Assembly (NCBI RefSeq): GCF_052113225.1
Contig: NZ_JBFRCT010000002.1
Span: 310,001 to 374,000 of the forward strand
Source of the DNA: Pristimantibacillus sp052113225
GTDB taxonomy: Bacteria; Bacillota; Bacilli; Paenibacillales; Paenibacillaceae
Reading direction: 5' to 3'
Length of the DNA: 64,000 nt
Shown here: piece after piece, positions 44,050 to 53,151 of the stretch
Layout: every line of letters begins with the position of its first letter
Position numbering within the stretch: the first letter of the stretch is position 1
Position numbers and translations under genes: made by a program
Notes under the pieces: generated by a model
The model's input: only the letters and a program-made list of their open reading frames with translations
What the model was told of the DNA's origin: nothing
Database searches by the model: none

Positions 44050-44058
44050 TGCTATAAT
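44050..44058 (+). promoter_or_regulatory. Extended -10 promoter
   Basis: TGCTATAAT (TGnTATAAT) 33 nt before the next gene's start; no clear -35. Confidence 0.6.
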
Positions 44059-44090
44059 TGTCGGCAAAAGTAATGAAGGTGGTGTGCCTC

Positions 44091-44324
44091 ATGCGCAAAT
44101 GGTTATCACTTCGGTATTGGAGAAATACTTTTGTCCGAATATATAAGCTGTTAATCGCAAGAGATGTCGCCATAATCGACAAACTGCTTTTTCTTGTGCC
44201 GGTTATCTTGTATTGGGTGCTGCCCGACGCACTTCCTTTTCTCCCGATTGATGATATTGCGGTGACGATGCTGCTCGCAGATTGGTTTGCCCGCAGAATG
44301 GAGAAGAAGTATAATAGACTGTAG
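44091..44324 (+). CDS. DUF1232 (YkvA-like) small membrane protein
   Basis: 77 residues. KLLFLVPVILYWVLPDALPFLPIDDIAVTMLLADWF contains the YkvA/DUF1232 signature, a hydrophobic hairpin around the PDALPFLPIDDI turn. The start is ATG 44091 behind AAGGTGGT; the in-frame extension to 44058 begins inside the -10 box. Function unknown. Confidence 0.85.
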   Translation: MRKWLSLRYWRNTFVRIYKLLIARDVAIIDKLLFLVPVILYWVLPDALPFLPIDDIAVTMLLADWFARRMEKKYNRL

Positions 44325-44367
44325 GTAATGTTACCCATCGGCCGTACATTAAAAAGGAGTGTAAATC

Positions 44368-44670
44368 ATGAATATCAAAATCACGCGAAGTGCCGCTAAA
44401 GTATTAAAATTAGAGCTGGACAAGCCTGAACATGAAGGCAAAAAGCTTCGTGTATACGTAACACATTCCCATGGTGATCATGCCCATTATGGATTGGCGA
44501 TTGACGATCCTAATGAGAAGGACATCGTTGTATCGACTGACAAAGAGATTGATGTGATTCTGGAGAAGGATAATGATTTCCTTGATGGCGTTCGCATCGA
44601 CTACTTCTACACACCAGAAGAAGGCTTTGCTGTAACAAACCCTTCCAAAGGCAACAACGGCGAACACTAA
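44368..44670 (+). CDS. HesB/IscA-fold protein lacking all cysteines
   Basis: 100 residues of the HesB-like fold (MNIKITRSAAKVLKLEL, KLRVYVTHSHGDHAHYGLAI, DVILEKDNDFLDGVRIDYF). The Cys that normally follows the second strand is replaced by a His-rich run (HSHGDHAH) and the C-terminal CxC is NPSKGNNGEH. There is not a single cysteine, so it cannot ligate an Fe-S cluster in the classical way. It matches the YneR/HesB-related subgroup of Firmicutes; a histidine-based metal role is inference. AAAAGGAG lies 10 nt before ATG. Confidence 0.85.
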   Translation: MNIKITRSAAKVLKLELDKPEHEGKKLRVYVTHSHGDHAHYGLAIDDPNEKDIVVSTDKEIDVILEKDNDFLDGVRIDYFYTPEEGFAVTNPSKGNNGEH

Positions 44671-44697
44671 TTGCAGGAATAGATACGATTGGAATGG

Positions 44698-44729
44698 AAA
44701 GACTCAACAGAGATGCTGAGTCTTTTTTT
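44698..44729 (+). terminator. Terminator of the HesB-fold gene
   Basis: A perfect 9-bp stem (44698-44706 with 44717-44725) and U7. Confidence 0.9.
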
Positions 44730-44761
44730 GAATATTATTCCTTAGGAAGTTGGTGTACCCG

Positions 44762-46174
44762 ATGTCTCGCCATACTCGTTATTATTTTGCAGGGATTGCC
44801 TGTGTGATCTTGTATATTCTTGCTGCGGAGCTGATCTGGCTTCCCGCACCACTTCGATTATCTTCTGGCGGACTGTGGATCGATATGATCGACGAGCTTC
44901 TGTATGGTTTGGCGATTATTCCGCTATTGTGGGGGATTGGCGCAGCGCTTGGTGTTCGTAGGCTGTGGAACTCACGCAGCGGGAGCAGAAAATGGATGTT
45001 GTTAACCGTTCGGTGTATCCTTGTTGCAGTAAGTATCATTGGCTTTGTATTTGTGCTGGTGAAACCGGATGATTTGATTATCGAGCTTGTGGTACTCGGA
45101 ATTGGACTGCTCATTGTGTTCGTTGACCTAATCTGGAGTGATGCCATATACAGAAGGGTTGCCAATAAGGGCACTAGGCTCAGATGGCCATGGCGAAGCT
45201 TGGCCTCGCTGATTGGAACAGTACTTCTTTTCTTATTATTTGCCTTTCCAACCTCGTATAATGTCACGTATCCAGGTCTTACGATGGCGATGAATCGTTA
45301 TGCCCATGTGGATGGCGGGAAGCCTGAGGGCAGCATTAGCGGCGTTCTGGTGTTTGAACGAATTGCAGTGCCGGCCGATTGGTTATATAGCAAGCTGCTG
45401 CCCATGTACACCTTCGAACGACGTAGTAAGGATGAGCAACCGTTAACGGAGTCTTATACAGAAGTCGTTCAGATGAAGCAAGGGGCAAACGATGTAGCAG
45501 GTGCCATTGGGATGGGGAAGGCCGGCCTTGGGAAGGGAATCGAGCTGACTGGAGCCAGAGTGCTTGGTGTTGCAGAAGATGCTCCAGCGAAGTCATTTAT
45601 TAAGGCTGGAGATATCATTGTGGCGCTTAATGGGCAGCAAGTTAACAGTATTGATGAGATGACGACTTATATGATTCATCATGTCACTCCTGGTGATGAA
45701 GTGAAAGTAACTTTACGCCGGGGAACAGATACATTAACGGTTGAATCGCCAACCCGTGAAGCAGAGGCGGTTGAGGACCTTCCAAAACGTGCGGTCTTTG
45801 GTATTGGGGTTGAAAACAATTGGCATGCGGATATTCCCCGCGAGATTGAGTACAGACACTATATCGCACATATAGGCGGCCCATCCCATGGTGCTATGCT
45901 TACATTGGCACTGATCGATCAATTGACCCCAGGCGGGGTGACGAACGGCGTACGGGTGGCTGGCACCGGTACAATCGAGCCGGATGGCTCTANTGGTATG
46001 GTTGGCGGCATTCCACAGAAGGCATATGCGGTTAGCCGCACAGATGCCGATGTGTTTTTCGTGCCGGCGGAGGGACTTGCTGAAGCACGATCTGGCGCAC
46101 CTAAGCTGAACATCGTGCCGGTAACGACGATCGATGAGGTGCTTGCCTGGCTGAAGGCGCATCCGCGGAAATAG
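44762..46174 (+). CDS. PDZ-Lon membrane protease (YlbL/SepM-like) with multi-span N-terminus
   Basis: About 470 residues. Five hydrophobic segments fill the first 180 residues, then a PDZ domain (GVAEDAPAKSFIKAGDIIVALNGQQVNSIDEM) and a C-terminal Lon S16 domain with the catalytic Ser in GGPSHGAMLTLALIDQ and Lys in GGIPQKAYAVSR. YlbL-type proteins have a single span; the large membrane part here is unusual. Base 45993 is undetermined, leaving one residue unknown. Start could be TTG 44750, GTG 44753 or ATG 44762 (AGGAAG upstream fits none perfectly). Confidence 0.88.
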   Translation: MSRHTRYYFAGIACVILYILAAELIWLPAPLRLSSGGLWIDMIDELLYGLAIIPLLWGIGAALGVRRLWNSRSGSRKWMLLTVRCILVAVSIIGFVFVLVKPDDLIIELVVLGIGLLIVFVDLIWSDAIYRRVANKGTRLRWPWRSLASLIGTVLLFLLFAFPTSYNVTYPGLTMAMNRYAHVDGGKPEGSISGVLVFERIAVPADWLYSKLLPMYTFERRSKDEQPLTESYTEVVQMKQGANDVAGAIGMGKAGLGKGIELTGARVLGVAEDAPAKSFIKAGDIIVALNGQQVNSIDEMTTYMIHHVTPGDEVKVTLRRGTDTLTVESPTREAEAVEDLPKRAVFGIGVENNWHADIPREIEYRHYIAHIGGPSHGAMLTLALIDQLTPGGVTNGVRVAGTGTIEPDGSXGMVGGIPQKAYAVSRTDADVFFVPAEGLAEARSGAPKLNIVPVTTIDEVLAWLKAHPRK

Positions 46175-46175
46175 G

Positions 46176-46228
46176 AAAAGGGGTTGTCCCACAGGTCATA
46201 TAGACCAATTTGGGACAACCCCTTTGTT
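46176..46228. terminator. Bidirectional terminator
   Basis: A 14-bp stem (46177-46190 with 46212-46225) with an inner GGTC/GACC hairpin, between convergent genes; U-run on both sides. Confidence 0.88.
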
Positions 46229-46239
46229 ATGTCGCGGCG

Positions 46240-48300
46240 CTACTTGCCCGCGCCGTTGGTATTGGCGGCGATTGCTTCGCCGCCGTCCGCGCTTGCTTCT
46301 ACAGCGGCTGCGCGGAAGGATGCAATCAAATCATGCTGCACGATTTGATCAGACATTGACAGCTCGGAGCGTGCGTCTTCGACCGCACCGAGGCATTTTC
46401 CTACATCGCCCAGCGCATTCGCTGCGATGTTCCAGCACTTGCCGTTCTCGGCGACCGCATCGCCGGAAGGCATGTAGTAGACGGTGCCGTCGGTGAAGGC
46501 GCCGTTACGCTGCACGACCAGCTTGCTCTGAGGCTGGCTCGTAATAAGCGGCTGACCAAGTAAGGTCATGTCAGCCGTAGAGATGCCAAGCAAGTGCAGA
46601 ATCGTTGGCGTAACATCCAGCTGGCCGCCTACATTCGTATGCGTGCCGGCATATTTGCCGTCTGGCAGATGGACGATAAACGGTACTTGCTTCAAGATCA
46701 TTTCCCGCTGCAGGTCGCTAAGCGGCTGCCCAAGGAATTTCTCGAACAAGCTCCAGTCCCGGATGGAATTATCGTGATCGCCGTACATGGCGACAATCGT
46801 ATTGTCCCATAGTCCTTCTGCCTTCAACCGGTCAATAAAGATTCCTAGCGAAGCGTCGACGTAATGGATAGCCTGCAAATAATCACCCATAAGTGTACCG
46901 TCCAGGTCGCCAACATTAAGCTTTTTCTCCGAATCCGGCATCGTGAACGGATAATGGCTCGACAGGGTAATGAGGAACGAGTAGAACGGCTGCTGCTGCT
47001 GAGCGATAATATCGGAAGATTGCCGGAAGAACGAGGTGTCTCCAAGCGACCAGCCAACAGGCTCGTCGATCTGGTAGTTCTTTTTACTATAGAACGTATC
47101 GTAGCCTATATTGGCGTACATCGTATTCCGGTTCCAGAAGCCACCTTCATACGCATGGAATGCAGCAGTCGTGTAGCCGTTATTTTTAAGCGTGTCCGGC
47201 ATACAGTTGTACTGATGGTTCGCGTATTGAATAAATACGGAACCACTCATCATCGGCTGCAGAGAGCAGTTGCTTAGGAAGTCCGCATCCGAGGTTCGGC
47301 CTTGAGCCGTCTGATGATAAAACTGGCTGAAATAAGCACTTTCCTTCACCAGCTTATTTAGATTTGGTGTGATTTCCTGACCCCCAATCGATTTGCCGAT
47401 CATGAAGTTTTGGAAAGCTTCCATTTGCACCATAATCACATTGCTACCTTTGTATTCCCCAAACGTCGGGTCGGATTCAAGCGATTGGCGGTTGTCACCG
47501 CGAGCTTGTGTCCAGACAAGTGCTTCCGCCGTTTCCTCAGCCGAAGCCTGCTCGGAATCGATCCAATGCAGCTTCGCGTACCGGTAAACATCATAGCCGT
47601 GGAAGCCGACAATCCCAGTTACGTTATAGAGCGATACATTCCACCAGTTCCCATCGAAGAGGCCTAGTGCCCAAGTCTTTTTGGCTTCATTAACGTTGCC
47701 GATGGACATCGTCATTCCGATTGCGAAGATCGCTGCGCTTACCGTTACTCGAATAACGATTTTTCGCCAGATCGTAGGGCGCTTGGAGGAGTATCCAAAT
47801 TCATGCGTATCCCGGCGAAGATCAGACCGGCCTTTGAAAATCACATAGACTGCAAACGGAATAATAAGCAGCCAATCAATGGCAAGCAGAAAATCTTTCG
47901 CATGGATCAGAGTACCGATGCTTTCACCAAGCGAATCCACCTGATTCGCCTGAAGAAGCACAGGGACCGAGATGAAATCCTGGAAATACCGGTAGTAGAT
48001 CAAATCGGCATACATGATGAACGATAGCAAGATATCCAGCACAATTAAGGCAATGATTCGGCCGCGTGCAGGCAGCCAGAACGTCCAGAACGTGACGAGA
48101 GCTAGCGTACCTATCGCTACGACAGTGTCGAAGCCATCCATATCCATATTCGGGACATGGACTAATCGGTTGAACCAGAGCTGCTTCAACAACATAACAA
48201 CAAAAAAGAGTAAAACGTCGACGCCCTTCAAGCGGTTCAACCATTCCAGCGTTGAACGTACAAGACGGCGTGCGGCGGTATGTTCGGTATAGCTTAACAT
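46240..48300 (-). CDS. LTA synthase family sulfatase-fold protein
   Basis: 686 residues. Five N-terminal membrane helices (about 25-215), then an extracellular alkaline-phosphatase-like domain. The catalytic Thr is in QGRTSDADF; metal ligands in VMVQMEAFQNF and MYGDHDN; HLPD and H at HTNVGGQLDVTPT follow. It polymerises glycerolphosphate onto a glycolipid or is a paralogue of that activity. A long Asp/Ala-rich C-terminal tail beyond the domain is noteworthy. Ribosome site GGAAAGG. Confidence 0.93.
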   Translation of the reverse strand: MLSYTEHTAARRLVRSTLEWLNRLKGVDVLLFFVVMLLKQLWFNRLVHVPNMDMDGFDTVVAIGTLALVTFWTFWLPARGRIIALIVLDILLSFIMYADLIYYRYFQDFISVPVLLQANQVDSLGESIGTLIHAKDFLLAIDWLLIIPFAVYVIFKGRSDLRRDTHEFGYSSKRPTIWRKIVIRVTVSAAIFAIGMTMSIGNVNEAKKTWALGLFDGNWWNVSLYNVTGIVGFHGYDVYRYAKLHWIDSEQASAEETAEALVWTQARGDNRQSLESDPTFGEYKGSNVIMVQMEAFQNFMIGKSIGGQEITPNLNKLVKESAYFSQFYHQTAQGRTSDADFLSNCSLQPMMSGSVFIQYANHQYNCMPDTLKNNGYTTAAFHAYEGGFWNRNTMYANIGYDTFYSKKNYQIDEPVGWSLGDTSFFRQSSDIIAQQQQPFYSFLITLSSHYPFTMPDSEKKLNVGDLDGTLMGDYLQAIHYVDASLGIFIDRLKAEGLWDNTIVAMYGDHDNSIRDWSLFEKFLGQPLSDLQREMILKQVPFIVHLPDGKYAGTHTNVGGQLDVTPTILHLLGISTADMTLLGQPLITSQPQSKLVVQRNGAFTDGTVYYMPSGDAVAENGKCWNIAANALGDVGKCLGAVEDARSELSMSDQIVQHDLIASFRAAAVEASADGGEAIAANTNGAGK

Positions 48301-48321
48301 ATATAGTATAAATCCTTTCCG

Positions 48322-49458
48322 TTATTTCCGTGGAGGCAATGGACCAAAGAACTGATAGTAGGTACATTCGATACGTCCGTTGAACAACTTCCGTTTTTTA
48401 TCCGCTGGCTTGCCAAAATAATGCTCCATACTCTTCGAAGGGGTAATGGAGAAGAATGACCATGTTGGCAGATACAGAGCAGATCGGCCGAATTGCATCA
48501 TCGCCATTTCCGCATCCTTGTCATCGCCAAGCCGTTCGCCGTATGGCGGGTTTGTAATGATTACGCCATAGTCGCCTTCTGGCTTCATCTTAGCAACAGG
48601 CTGTACTTTTAGTTTAATATCTTTGGCGAAGCCTGCTTTCTTCACGGCAGCTTCAGCGATTTCAATCGCGTGTGGATCAATATCGGAACCAGCAATTTGG
48701 AGCGGGATATCGTCCTTTACAAGGTCAAAGGCTTCCTCGCGTGCTTTGTCCCACAGCTCATGAGGAACAAGCGGCCAGCCTTCCGCGTTGAATGAGCGGC
48801 GCAGCCCAGGTGCAATGTTCCATGCCATCATTGCAGCTTCAATTAGAATAGTGCCTGAGCCGACGAACGGATCATACAATGGTCGCTCAGGAGTCCAGCG
48901 GCTGAGATCAACGAGCGCGGCAGCCATTGTCTCACGGATTGGCGCTTCTGTTGATACTTTACGGTATCCACGCTGATGCAGGCCAATACCGGTCGTATCC
49001 AGCGTGACCATAGCCATATCATTCATCAGCGTCACTTCAATGACATAGACGCCGCCGTCTTCATGGAACCACTCAGTACCATAGCGTTCCTTCATTTTTT
49101 CAACTACGGCTTTTTTCACGACACTTTGGCAGGCAGGAACACTTGTTAGTTGGGACTTCTGGGAGCGTCCGTTGACAGGGAACTCGCCATCCTCCGGAAT
49201 CCATTCCGGCCAATCAAGCGCTTTTGTTCCTTGGAAGAGTTCTTCAAAAGTAGTGGCTGGGAACTCGCCCATATTTACAAGGATGCGTCCTGCAGAACGA
49301 AGCCACAGGTTCGTGCGGCAAATATCAATCGGCTGTCCGGTGAAACGGACGCGTCCGTTCTCCACCTGGAGGTCTGTATAGCCGAGATTTTTCAGCTCGC
49401 GAGCAACAACCGCCTCCAGCCCCATCGGCGCGGTTGCGATCAGATTAATTGTCGTCAT
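48322..49458 (-). CDS. THUMP-domain class I rRNA (guanine-N2-)methyltransferase
   Basis: 378 residues from ATG 49458 (AGGGGAG 10 nt upstream); the longer frame to 49521 has no ribosome site. The N-terminal THUMP domain binds RNA; the C-terminal methyltransferase has PLYDPFVGSGTILIEAAM and the catalytic NPPYGERLG. This is the RlmL/YpsC type, methylating a guanine in 23S rRNA. It lies 21 nt upstream of LTA synthase, same strand. Confidence 0.93.
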   Translation of the reverse strand: MTTINLIATAPMGLEAVVARELKNLGYTDLQVENGRVRFTGQPIDICRTNLWLRSAGRILVNMGEFPATTFEELFQGTKALDWPEWIPEDGEFPVNGRSQKSQLTSVPACQSVVKKAVVEKMKERYGTEWFHEDGGVYVIEVTLMNDMAMVTLDTTGIGLHQRGYRKVSTEAPIRETMAAALVDLSRWTPERPLYDPFVGSGTILIEAAMMAWNIAPGLRRSFNAEGWPLVPHELWDKAREEAFDLVKDDIPLQIAGSDIDPHAIEIAEAAVKKAGFAKDIKLKVQPVAKMKPEGDYGVIITNPPYGERLGDDKDAEMAMMQFGRSALYLPTWSFFSITPSKSMEHYFGKPADKKRKLFNGRIECTYYQFFGPLPPRK

Positions 49459-49493
49459 TATTTGTATTCTCCCCTTACCTGTGAAAACTTGAG

Positions 49494-49522
49494 TTGTATC
49501 CACACGGTCAAAATCATACAAT
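49494..49522 (+). promoter_or_regulatory. Promoter of the O-methyltransferase gene
   Basis: TTGTAT and TACAAT with a 17-nt spacer; it lies in the divergent gap and within any upstream extension of the downstream gene. Confidence 0.6.
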
Positions 49523-49583
49523 CAAGTATAGGACAAACAGGGTAGCTTTTACAAATTGTAAAAATAGAGAGGTTGCGAGAAAA

Positions 49584-50210
49584 TTGACAGATGAGCAATA
49601 TGTAGACGGACTGTATGGCGAGGATGAGCAGCTGGTCCATACAAAAAAAGGAATTGCCGACCGCGGTATGCCCGATATCTCAATAGCAGACGGGTACGGC
49701 AGATTGCTTACAATGCTGGCAACAATGTCAGGGGCAAAGACCGCGCTGGAAATCGGTGCGCTTGGCGGCTACAGCGGGATTTGTATCGCACGAGGGCTGG
49801 CAAGCGGCGGTCTTCTTACTTCATTAGAATTGAAGGCTGAGTATGCGGAGGTTGCGAAGACGCATATGACAGAAGCGGGTTTTGGTGACTCCGTTGAATA
49901 TATAGTTGGCGATGCACGTGAGAGCCTAGTGACTCTGAGAGAAGAGGGAAGAAAATTTGACTTCTTCTTTATTGATGCTGACAAAGAAGGGTACCCGGTC
50001 TATCTGGAGCATGCGATCGTACTCTCCAATTCAGGAGCGATTATTATTGGCGATAATATCCTGCTGCGAGGCCGCACGACTGACCCTGCAAAGGAAGGAC
50101 CATCGGTTAAAGCGGTTCGCAGCTTTAACGAGCAGATTGCAAGCGATAAGCGCCTGATGAGCACAGTGCTTCCTGGATATGATGGTCTTGCTATTGCGAT
50201 TGTGAAGTAA
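49584..50210 (+). CDS. O-methyltransferase (caffeoyl-CoA type family)
   Basis: 208 residues of class I fold. KTALEIGALGGYSGICIARGL is motif I; FDFFFIDADKEGYPVYLE and IIIGDNILLRG give the metal-ligand aspartates. Start chosen at TTG 49584 (MTDEQYVDGLYGED...), since the frame to 49494 runs through a promoter. Substrate unknown; divergent from the RNA methyltransferase gene. Confidence 0.88.
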   Translation: MTDEQYVDGLYGEDEQLVHTKKGIADRGMPDISIADGYGRLLTMLATMSGAKTALEIGALGGYSGICIARGLASGGLLTSLELKAEYAEVAKTHMTEAGFGDSVEYIVGDARESLVTLREEGRKFDFFFIDADKEGYPVYLEHAIVLSNSGAIIIGDNILLRGRTTDPAKEGPSVKAVRSFNEQIASDKRLMSTVLPGYDGLAIAIVK

Positions 50211-50225
50211 ATAGAAGTTAGGGAA

Positions 50226-50260
50226 GGGCAGACGATGCTGAGCATCGTCTGCCCTTTTTT
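50226..50260 (+). terminator. Terminator of the O-methyltransferase gene
   Basis: A 14-bp stem (50226-50239 with 50241-50254) and U6 tail. Loop is one base, so the innermost pairs open. Confidence 0.92.
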
Positions 50261-50288
50261 CTGTTTTATGTGATTTAGTTTTAAAATT

Positions 50289-50477
50289 TTGCTCGCGTTT
50301 GCACCTGTATTTATTGGTTCGCGTTGCTTCTTCCCAATCGATTCGGTATGGCTCCATCTGTGGGGAGCGCTTGTGGTAGGTCTACCTAGCCTTATTCCTT
50401 CATTTATAATGGCCTGTCTATTTGGCAGTATTGTAGGCAGCAAACTAATAGATTTCTATCTTTCAAATCTGATGTAG
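50289..50477 (+). pseudogene. Possible remnant of a membrane protein gene
   Basis: The reading frame encodes LAFAPVFIGSRCFF... with two hydrophobic stretches (HLWGALVVGLPSLIPSFIMACLF) but has no normal start or ribosome site and begins just after a stop. It lies at the left of an 860-nt region (50261-51124) with no intact gene. I cannot name a parent. Confidence 0.3.
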
Positions 50478-50665
50478 TGGGATGTGATGAACATTGGTCG
50501 ACAGCAATAAGCGTGTTAGTCTGTTAAGCGCGTCCGTAAGAAACTTGACGAATATATTTTATATTTTTCCTTTCGGCCAAGCTATTCGGGATAACAAGCC
50601 CAGGCATTAACTTACTCCCTGAGAAGGTAAGAAAAACAAAAGGAGTGTCTGCTCAAAATACTTAA

Positions 50666-50922
50666 GTGCAGTCAAATGCAGATCCTCAAGCGGTTGTACA
50701 ATGCATCAATGACCAAAAGCAGAATGTGGTAAAAGTTCAGATCTAACGGCACTATCGACTTATCTAAGAAGTCTGCATGCGATGTCTTTTACAGGAGCAG
50801 TACAGCTGCAGTCTTTTGCTGATAATAATGGATTGTGATATGCCAGTTGCGAGCTTCAATGGAAGGCCTCTGACACTTCGGAAAAACAAGGCGTGACGGG
50901 AAGGAAAGACAACAATGGATAA
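50666..50922 (+). pseudogene. Decayed gene of unknown family
   Basis: Protein-like sequence runs in one frame (SNADPQAVVQCINDQKQNVVKV), shifts frame at about 50740 and continues (SDLTALSTYLRSLHAMSFTG, then AVQLQSFADNNGL), meets an in-frame TGA, and resumes (YASCELQWKASDTSEKQG). No start is visible. It looks like a degraded reading frame; the rest of 50478-51124 shows only a possible promoter (50950-50958). Confidence 0.35.
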
Positions 50923-50949
50923 TACGAAGAACCGTTCGCTGGGACTTTT

Positions 50950-50958
50950 TGTTATAAT
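50950..50958 (+). promoter_or_regulatory. Possible extended -10 upstream of the haem operon
   Basis: TGTTATAAT (TGnTATAAT) lies about 170 nt before hemE; no matching -35. The long leader could carry regulation but I see no known riboswitch. Confidence 0.4.
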
Positions 50959-51124
50959 GCTGCGGTCTTTTATTTGTATTAGGAAGTTTCATCGGGTCTT
51001 CATGCAGGAAAAGTTCGATTGTCATACTATTGTCATAGGAAGCAAAGGGAGAACGGTTGTTAGGGGTAACGAAAACGGGCATAATGGAAATTAGTGAAAA
51101 AATACAGAAAAGAGGAACGGCATA

Positions 51125-52195
51125 ATGAGCTATAACGACCGTTTCATTCGGGCATGCCGGAAGGAACTTGTAGACCGTGTACCCGTATGGTATATGCGTC
51201 AAGCAGGACGTTATGATCCTGAATATCGCAAAATTAAAGAGAAATATTCACTCCTTGAAATTTGCAAGCAGCCTGAGCTTGCGGCAGAAGTAACGATGAT
51301 GCCAGTACGAAAGCTAGGCGTAGATGCGGCTATTTTATATTCTGATATTATGAATCCAGTTGCTTCAATTGGTATCGATTTTGATATTGTTGCTAATATT
51401 GGACCTGTCATTGCGAATCCGATTCGGACAGCAGCTGATGTTGAGCGATTAAAGCCAATTGATGTAGAGGGTGATCTTGGTCATGTGCTGGAGACGATCC
51501 GGATCTTGGACAAAGAGCTTGAAGTTCCACTTATTACGTTCGCTGGAGCGCCGTTTACGATTGCCAGCTACCTGATTGAAGGCAAGCCTTCGAAAAACTA
51601 CCTGCGTACCAAAGCATTGATGTACAGCGAACCAAAAGTATGGTTCAGTCTTATGGACAAGCTTGGTGATATGGTTATCGCTTATTTGCGTGCCCATATG
51701 GCTAACGGAGGTAAGGCATTCCAGCTGTTTGACAGCTGGGTAGGAGCGCTAACTCCTGCTGACTTCCGCCAATTTGTTTTGCCGACGATTGAGAGAATTT
51801 TCGCAGAGCTGTCGGATTTGCCGCAGCCGAAAATTTATTTCCCTGGCGTAAGCTCAGGAGAATTGCTTCCTGAACTTCACAATCTGCAGGCAAATGTAAT
51901 TGGACTTGATTGGCGTGTATCCATTCCGGAAGGCCGTCGCCGTCTTGGCGGTAAGTATGCAGTACAAGGCAACTTGGATCCGGTCATCTTGACAGCACCA
52001 ATGAGTGTGATTGAATCGTACGCGGCTGAAATTATTGATCAAGGTATTGAACAGTCTGGATTCATATTTAACCTGGGTCATGGCTTGTTCCCGGAAGCAT
52101 CAATAGAGAAATTAACAGAATTAACGGCATTCATTCACTCCTATTCGGAGAAAGCTATTGCAGCGCGAGAGGGGAAAGAAACGAGCCATGTCTGA
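51125..52195 (+). CDS. hemE: Uroporphyrinogen decarboxylase
   Basis: 356 residues. It decarboxylates uroporphyrinogen III to coproporphyrinogen III. Signature RVPVWYMRQAGRYDPEYR near the N-terminus and GAPFTIASYLIEGKPS with further family segments are intact. AGAGGAACGG precedes ATG. First gene of hemE-hemH-hemY, overlapping hemH. Confidence 0.98.
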   Translation: MSYNDRFIRACRKELVDRVPVWYMRQAGRYDPEYRKIKEKYSLLEICKQPELAAEVTMMPVRKLGVDAAILYSDIMNPVASIGIDFDIVANIGPVIANPIRTAADVERLKPIDVEGDLGHVLETIRILDKELEVPLITFAGAPFTIASYLIEGKPSKNYLRTKALMYSEPKVWFSLMDKLGDMVIAYLRAHMANGGKAFQLFDSWVGALTPADFRQFVLPTIERIFAELSDLPQPKIYFPGVSSGELLPELHNLQANVIGLDWRVSIPEGRRRLGGKYAVQGNLDPVILTAPMSVIESYAAEIIDQGIEQSGFIFNLGHGLFPEASIEKLTELTAFIHSYSEKAIAAREGKETSHV

Positions 52196-53135
52196 TATCC
52201 ATAAAAAGATTGGTGTCCTTGTCATGTCATATGGCACACCACAAAGCCTTGATGATGTTGAAACCTACTATACTCATATCCGCCGCGGCCATGCGCCAAC
52301 ACCGGAGCAGTTGAAAGAGCTGACAGACCGCTATGAAGCGATTGTTGGCGGCGTGTTCCCGCTGCGCGAGAATACGAACGGGCAAGTGGCAGGCTTGCAG
52401 GATAAGCTGGAGCAGCTTGCACCTGGTCAATATGTTTGCTATCAGGGCCTCAAGCATGCGGTTCCTTATATCGAAGACGGTGTGGAGCAAATGGCCCGAG
52501 ACGGTATTAAAGAAGCAGTAGGTATTGTACTTGCGCCTCATTATTCGGTAATGAGCGTAGGCTCGTATATCAAACGTGCGCAGGAAAAAGCAGATGAGCT
52601 TGGCATTAAGATGTCGTTCGTTAAAGAATATCATCTCCATCCAAAGCTGCTTCAAGCACTTAGTGAACGCGTAACAGACGGCTTGAGACGTCTTGCGCAA
52701 TCTTCTGGTGATGCTAAACCTGTTAAAGTATTGTTCAGCGCACATAGCCTTCCGGAGAAAATCCGCGAAATGGGCGATCCGTACGAACAGCAGCTGTTGG
52801 AAACATCGGCAGCGGTAGCGAAGCTGTCCAATGTGGATGAGTCGACTTGGCAGTTTACTTGGCAAAGCGCTGGCCGTACAAGAGAGCCTTGGCTTGGTCC
52901 AGACATTTTGGATACGCTGAAGACACTTGCCGAGGAAGGCGTTAAGGCAGTTCTTGTTGCACCTGTTGGATTTGTATCTGATCATCTCGAAGTGCTGTAT
53001 GACCTGGATCTTGAAGCAAAGCAGGCGGCGAGAGAGATCGGGATTACCTTGGAACGTATTACGATGTTGAATAAAGACCCACTCTATATGGAAACGTTAG
53101 CGGAATCGGTGATGAATGCCGGTTCTTTGGAATAG
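52188..53135 (+). CDS. hemH: Coproporphyrin ferrochelatase
   Basis: 315 residues. Inserts iron; in Gram-positive bacteria the substrate is coproporphyrin III (CpfC). The conserved His is in FSAHSLPEKI and the Glu in FTWQSAGRTREPWLGPDI. The start ATG 52188 overlaps the hemE stop; an in-frame extension to 52158 lies inside hemE. The order E-H-Y matches Bacillus. Confidence 0.97.
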   Translation: MSDIHKKIGVLVMSYGTPQSLDDVETYYTHIRRGHAPTPEQLKELTDRYEAIVGGVFPLRENTNGQVAGLQDKLEQLAPGQYVCYQGLKHAVPYIEDGVEQMARDGIKEAVGIVLAPHYSVMSVGSYIKRAQEKADELGIKMSFVKEYHLHPKLLQALSERVTDGLRRLAQSSGDAKPVKVLFSAHSLPEKIREMGDPYEQQLLETSAAVAKLSNVDESTWQFTWQSAGRTREPWLGPDILDTLKTLAEEGVKAVLVAPVGFVSDHLEVLYDLDLEAKQAAREIGITLERITMLNKDPLYMETLAESVMNAGSLE

Positions 53136-53151
53136 TGAAAGGATGAAGAAC

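Noticed and set aside
50261..51124. Riboswitch upstream of hemE
   Set aside because: No conserved aptamer core recognised; only a possible promoter and decayed coding sequence.
52227..52985. 252-codon minus-strand reading frame opposite hemH
   Set aside because: Antisense to a fully conserved ferrochelatase; no ribosome site.
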